This document shows, piece by piece, positions 58,945 through 64,000 of a DNA stretch of 64,000 nt (its first letter is position 1; the number at the start of each line of letters is the position of its first letter). This stretch comes from Bathymodiolus brooksi (Eukaryota > Mollusca > Bivalvia > Mytilida > Modiolidae). Below the pieces are notes generated by a model that was not told the DNA's origin, did not search any database, and was given only the letters and a program-made list of their open reading frames with translations. The stretch lies in the NCBI GenBank assembly GCA_963680875.1, contig OY804586.1, positions 56,578,203 to 56,642,202 of the forward strand. The letters run 5' to 3'. A program made the position numbers and the translations under genes.

Positions 58945-60011
58945 CTGTGTTTTAAATCAATGAAAACATTAAAGGGTAAAATGACCATGTTCCTTTCTAA
59001 TTTAAGTTACACTGGCCATTTGGATGAAAGGTGGATTATATAATTAATTTGGCCTAATGGTTTCCAAATCGAAGACTAAAATGACTGATGATTGAAAAAG
59101 GGACACATGGCCATTGGTCATGTGAGCTAAAATATGTAGCTAAACATTTCAATGTCTAACAAACATAAACCCACAATAAAGTACAGCAGCAGAATCGCAT
59201 TAACTTGATACTGTGTATAGTGTGTATATAATATTTAAAATGTGTATATTGGATGGTCAGTTTTCCTAATGCTTTGTTGTTTTTTTCTGTAGGAGCATTC
59301 AATCTATTTAAAATTAGGATTGGTCTGTCGATCCAAAATATTTACTTGACAGAAGCAATCAGTTTGGACCTGACCTAGATAGGTTTTACCTTGTTGATTC
59401 TTCATTTCGATGTCCGAATTACACAAATCTTTCTTTTCCTCGTCAGTACCTGGAAGAAGAAAACATATAAGATATATAATGTTTATCAAGATTCATCGTT
59501 AATTAAGAAATTAGTTGAACACGACATACAAGATTAACCAGAGGCCCACATGAGCCTGTATCGGCCAACTGATTATTCATTCAGTTTGTTTTCAATCCAG
59601 TCGACATATTATTTGAAAATATTAATAAATGAAATAAAACTTTAAAAGCTCGGACGTTTGATTTGGTCCCTTTTGGAACTTCATATCTTTTAAACAGTAA
59701 GAGCTACAAGAAATCTGTTGGAACGCTCTAGACATGACTGCATGCATGCACAGTGGCCTCCTTTGGTCCTCTGATCTCCTTTATCTCGGAAACCATATAA
59801 GCTAGTTCACATGTTTTTAAATACCAAGACAGAAAATTATATAAGGAATGCACTGAAAAAAAGGAGACTTTTTGGAAAGATTGAATTTCGGTCCAATTTC
59901 GACCCCTTGTATCTTGGGAACAGTAACAGCCAGACAAAATGATTTGCATATTACATTCAGAGACTTAAATGAGGAATATAAAGAAGAAAGCATTCATCAA
60001 CATTGTATGAA
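58945..60011. other. X2 segment homologous to X1
   Basis: Non-coding, holding the empty site of the family-3 element (59313/59314) and an isolated family-1 5' end (CCAGAGGCCCACATGAGCCT at 59538) not followed by a core. Confidence 0.6.
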
Positions 60012-60885
60012 CTAGGGGCTCCCAGGAGCCTGTAATCACTCACCTGGTTTTCAATTTTACATCTACAGTTAATAGAAAATGGGGGTGTTACACATAATTT
60101 GGAAAGTGGGCCACCCAAAGACCATTTCAGCTCAAATTTCTGAGCAAAAGATTTAGATGTGATTTTTATCTCATAATATTCCTAAATGGAATAAACTGTC
60201 TGAAAAAATCTCACAGAAAAACCCAGAAAATATGTTAAACTACTCATTGCCATGTAGCTGCAGTTATAATTTAAGCTCATTTTGATTAATACTAAAGCAG
60301 CAATGGACAATTGAAGAAATTTCTATTTTTAGTAACAGCAGCCATCTTGAATGGAGGGTGGGGCTGTCAGACACATTTTTGAAAGGGACCCACCCAGGGA
60401 CCATCCCTGCCAGGTTTGGTTTAATTTGGTTCAGCGGTTTCAGAGGAGACGATTTAAATGTGATCTTTTATCAAAATATGCCTAATTTGCATAATCGGTA
60501 AATATCGGTGAAAGAAAAATTCCTAAATGGAATAAACTGTCTGAAAAAATCTCACAGAAAAACCCGGAATATATATTAAACTACTCCTTGCCATGTAGCT
60601 GCAGTTAAAATTTGAGCTCATTTTGACTTATACTAAAGCAGCAATCAACAATTAAAATTTCACCCCCCATTTTTTCTATTTTTAGTTTGGTGGCCATCTT
60701 GGTTGGAAGTCGGGAACACCGGACAGAATTTTGGAAGGGGACCATCCAAGGACCATTCCACCAAAGTTTGGTTCAAATTGGCCCAGTGGCTTCTGAGGAG
60801 TTGATTAAAATGTGAAAAGTTAACGGACGAACGGACGGACAACAGACGACCAGTGGTGACAATAGCTCACCTGACCGTGATCTAA
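60012..60885 (+). mobile_element. Hairpin-ended element, family 1 subgroup, with broken 3' hairpin
   Basis: Starts CTAGGGGCTCCCAGGAGCCT, with ACGGACGAACGGACGGACAA near 60824. The 3' hairpin keeps only its first arm (AGCTCACCTGACC to 60876); the second arm is replaced by gtgatctaaaa, which belongs to the start of X3. The break therefore coincides with the duplication junction. Confidence 0.75.
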
Positions 60886-62172
60886 AAATTATAATGTCCA
60901 AGTCCATCGAATAATGATATATGATAGAAAATAATTCCTATTTAAATAAAAAATAATATCTGGCATAACTTATTCAGCAGTTTATGAAAAGTTTCATTAA
61001 AATGTATATATTTGATAGGATTTCAAGAATTACTAAATCTTTGAGGTGCCTTTCACAGGAGAAGTAGACATATCAATAGTTAATATAGCTTTAATGGCGG
61101 GGTCCTTGTTGCTCATGTGTTTAGTTTTTTGTGTTCTCCTATTATGTGTCTTGACTTTCTTAACTCTGCGTTGTGATGTCCGTTACAATTTCCGCATAAT
61201 AACGATGTTCGGTTCGTCTTTACCACCAGTTGTTTGTAGGAGGTTTCATGTCTAATTTACGTTATTTATGTTTGCTTAGGCATAGTAGTGTCCAACACAT
61301 ATTGTTTTGTGTGTTTGTTTTGTTTGTCATCGTCCTGTGTCTTGTGTACCTAGTGTTGCCAGTTTCTCTGGATGGTTCATTCGTGATTGCCTCTTCGGTT
61401 TTCTCTAACATTTATTTACTTAATTCTCTGTTCATATTGATTAGCCATGGTTAGGAGAAGCAATATGATAATATTTGTAGTATATTTCATCATTTCAAAT
61501 CTATCTAACCATAACCCCTAATATGGATAAATACCTGGTTGTTTCTGTCTTTTCTTTTTAATTCCTGAAAATGTAAAAGTTAATAAGATTACAAAATGTT
61601 TACCTTTATTACGGACGAGCAATATTTACATTCTGAAGCACTCTAATAAAAAATAAGATGCTTTTGTGGTGTTTTTTTATTGGCAATACCATAACATTCC
61701 GAAAGGGATCATATTAGGGGTAATATTTCCAAACAACCAATCAGTGACTTTCCTCCCAAATGTTGAGGTATTAAAATCCAATGAAAAAAATGTAGTCGAT
61801 GCTTTGTCGATTTTTCTGTTGACATGTTGTTTCCAAAGCAAAATTAAGTAATCTAAATCGTTTTTAAAAATAGTAGGTTATATTATTCGCTTCGCTTACT
61901 GCAAAATCGAGCACACGCTGGTAGCTATTATCTGATTGGGCAATATATATTGCTATATTGCATATAATTGGACGGTAGAAGATGAATGAAAGGTTACATG
62001 ACATGACCTAGTGTAGTGCAACAAATCTATATTATTTTAAATTCCATTGAAACAAACATCATAACAAACACCACAGTTCATTTCTTGAAAAGGAAAAGAA
62101 ATCTAAAACTAACTCTTTAGCAAAACATATTAGGAAAAGATGAAATTAATAAATGGAAGAGGGACCATCCTG

Positions 62173-62377
62173 GCCGTGATCGTATGGTAGTTGGATATAC
62201 AACTACCTATGCAATCGGTGCCTATCACCATTGATGTCATGGGTTTGAATCCCACTCAGGTCAAGGTGTACAACATTAAGTGCTAAAGTTTGTCAGTGAC
62301 TTGTGGCAGGTCGGTGGTTTTCTCAGGGTTTCTCCGGTTTCCTCCACCAATAAAACTCACCGCCACGATATAACTGA
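62173..62377 (+). mobile_element. tRNA-headed SINE, family 2 (in X3)
   Basis: Identical copy of 54058-54262 carried by the duplication. Confidence 0.7.
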
Positions 62378-63390
62378 AATATTGATGAAAATCACTTTCA
62401 AAATACTTAACGGATACGATAGATTTCAATAAACACGTGCACGATATCGACGGTTTCATAAATGACAAGTCAAGAACCAGTTTGTTGACTGCAAATTTTC
62501 AGACAGAAGCATGTAAAATTAAACTTTGACAAAACTTTTGGCGTAGTAACAGTTTAATGACTTAAATTAGGCTAACACTCGGGATTAAAACCATTCGTCA
62601 CCTCTCTAACACAATTCAATTTTTGGTCGCACATGTGATTTTTTACTCGCCTTGGGCGACTGGGCCAGAACTAATTTTCATCCCGGTCTAGAATCATAAA
62701 AGTTGGTTCGCTGAGTACTCAGAGCAAATGTCCTGTCTTTTAATCAACATGTCTTCACTATTCACACTAATATAGAGATTAGTGAGGGTAGTAAAGATAT
62801 GTTGTCCAAAAGAGAAGTGCATGCGCCTTAGCAGCCAAAATTAAACTTTCTTAAAGCATTATTTTATAGACACAAGGATTCCTTATGTTGATCAAGAACA
62901 CAAGTGCCTGTTGCTTAGCAGCCAAAACTAAAATGTTTCTAAAGCTTTGTTTTATCAACACAATGAGTCCATACCCCCAGTTGATAGCACGCTGGTACTG
63001 ACACACCGGTTGTGTGCTTGATATTTGTTCAAACTCGATTATGGCCAAAATACGCTTTACATTCAGCTACATTAAATATATATTATTATATCAATCAATT
63101 ATGGAGAAGTAACCATGGTTATAAATGATATATTTGAAGTACTCAGAATAAGAAAAGTTATTGAATTATTACAATATTTCTTAATTACACTTCATACGTT
63201 ATTGGTAACTTTGATACATTAACATATTGATAAATAAACAAATCTATGAAATATAGACATATCTCTGGTTGTCAAGTCATTTCATAATTGTTGTGTCACG
63301 AGTCTTTTACTTCACAGTGTACAAAATATACTTTAATTTTGACTGTTATTATGTTTTTGTACAATAATACCCCAGCAATGCTTTTAAAAA

Positions 63391-63713
63391 GTGAGTGATT
63401 GAATGTTTTTTAACGCCAACCCAGCAAATTTCCAGCTATATCATGGCGAGAACAAGTTAATTTTCAATGAAATGATGATGAGGCAAGCTTTGTACTAGAC
63501 CAACAGGCTTAGTTGGATTTTAATAGTGCTAGCTCACTGAAGCAACAGGAATCAGATAGACATGTCGCCATACTCGGACACATTATCCCGACTTTGAGCC
63601 AACCAGTCTTTGCTCTTTCTCTTTAATGCTGCGTGCATAGTGGAGAAACAACAAATACCAATTTCATAGTCTTTGATTTGACCCGATCGACCATTACACC
63701 ACCGATGCGGTTG
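63391..63713 (-). mobile_element. tRNA-headed SINE, family 1 (in X3)
   Basis: Identical copy of 55276-55598 carried by the duplication. Confidence 0.72.
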
Positions 63714-63766
63714 CAATTGTAAATGCGGCATATAAAGTAAATATTGTCTAAATATCACATCAATTA

Positions 63767-64000
63767 CAGTATTTACAGATCCCTGCAAGTGTATCAACGA
63801 TCAAACACTCAGGTCGGACACAGAGTTTTTTCGTTCTTCACTCTTAAAATTGTCCGACAAATGTCCGACCAAATTGTCCGACAAATGTCCGACCAAATCC
63901 TCCCAGCTCGGAGTGAGAGTCTCCACTCTCAGATAGTTAAACTGTAAACAGGAAACGTCCCCAAATTCTGCTAACCAATAAATTTGTGCATAAAGAAACA
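63767..64000. mobile_element. Left end of the 3.3-kb TIR element (in X3)
   Basis: The same CAAGTGTATCAACGATCA end and TCCGAC cluster as at 55652; cut by the window edge. Its presence shows that the TIR element inserted before the X2/X3 duplication. Confidence 0.75.

Larger units (their letters stand above)
52762..60876 (+). repeat. Segmental duplication unit X2 (8,115 bp)
   Basis: Starts gtgataaaa at 52762 and repeats from 60877. Its contents are non-coding DNA, a retroelement-like tail (about 52930-53340), SINEs, a 3.3-kb TIR element and a family-1 element at its end. The older copy X1 lacks the TIR element and X2 lacks the family-3 element of X1. Confidence 0.9.
60877..64000 (+). repeat. 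Segmental duplication unit X3, runs off the window
   Basis: Matches X2 from 52762. The first ~550 bp show a dozen or so differences; from about 53310/61425 to the window end every line I compared is identical, with a constant offset of 8,115. Confidence 0.9.

Overview
The window looks like a repeat-saturated stretch of a lophotrochozoan nuclear genome, most likely a bivalve mollusc. The evidence is AT-rich DNA with introns (a clear splice acceptor), an interstitial TTAGGG array, an nSTAND3-type NTPase fused to ankyrin repeats, tRNA-headed SINEs, and abundant short elements with cores of about 160-bp tandem repeats ending in hairpins near ACGGACGG motifs. There are no prokaryotic features. The species cannot be told from the sequence.

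Layout. 1-11 kb: mostly non-coding DNA with retroelement relics (RT-tail relic 2.7-3.4 kb, DIRS-like gag/pol relic 7.6-8.75 kb, hammerhead-like motifs), one hairpin-ended element (3569-4503) and a telomere-like array. 11-16 kb: a 72-bp minisatellite broken by two copies of one hairpin-ended element, then a 52-bp minisatellite; a possible transmembrane exon lies on the minus strand at 11076-11176. 16-24.6 kb: SINEs, a fourth hairpin-ended family, a dispersed repeat with RFX X-box-like motifs, and a duplicated tRNA-like sequence. 24.6-27.6 kb: the only convincing host gene, a minus-strand exon with a P-loop STAND NTPase and nine ankyrin repeats, followed by a frameshifted second ankyrin block. 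28-29.3 kb: a dimeric 17+17-bp satellite.

29.3-45.0 kb is a nested stack readable from its boundaries: the satellite was hit by a TIR element (CAGGGGTTTCAAAG ends, TGATC duplication). That was hit by a full-length L1/Tx1-like LINE (10-bp target duplication, poly(A)), which was hit by two hairpin-ended elements, one of which holds another copy of its own family. 45-52.7 kb: an internally deleted hAT transposase relic and the oldest copy (X1) of a segmental repeat. 52.76-60.88 kb (X2) and 60.88 kb to the window end (X3) are a tandem duplication of about 8.1 kb whose right-hand 2.5 kb appears identical.

The most interesting theme is a class of non-autonomous elements in four families that share one architecture: a C-T/C/A-AG start, a subterminal motif repeated inverted at the 3' end, a ~160-bp tandem core, a terminal hairpin ending TAA, and insertion into A-rich sites without target duplication. 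Three empty-site comparisons within the window support the absence of target duplication. This fits rolling-circle (Helitron-like) transposition, though no Rep/helicase gene is present here.
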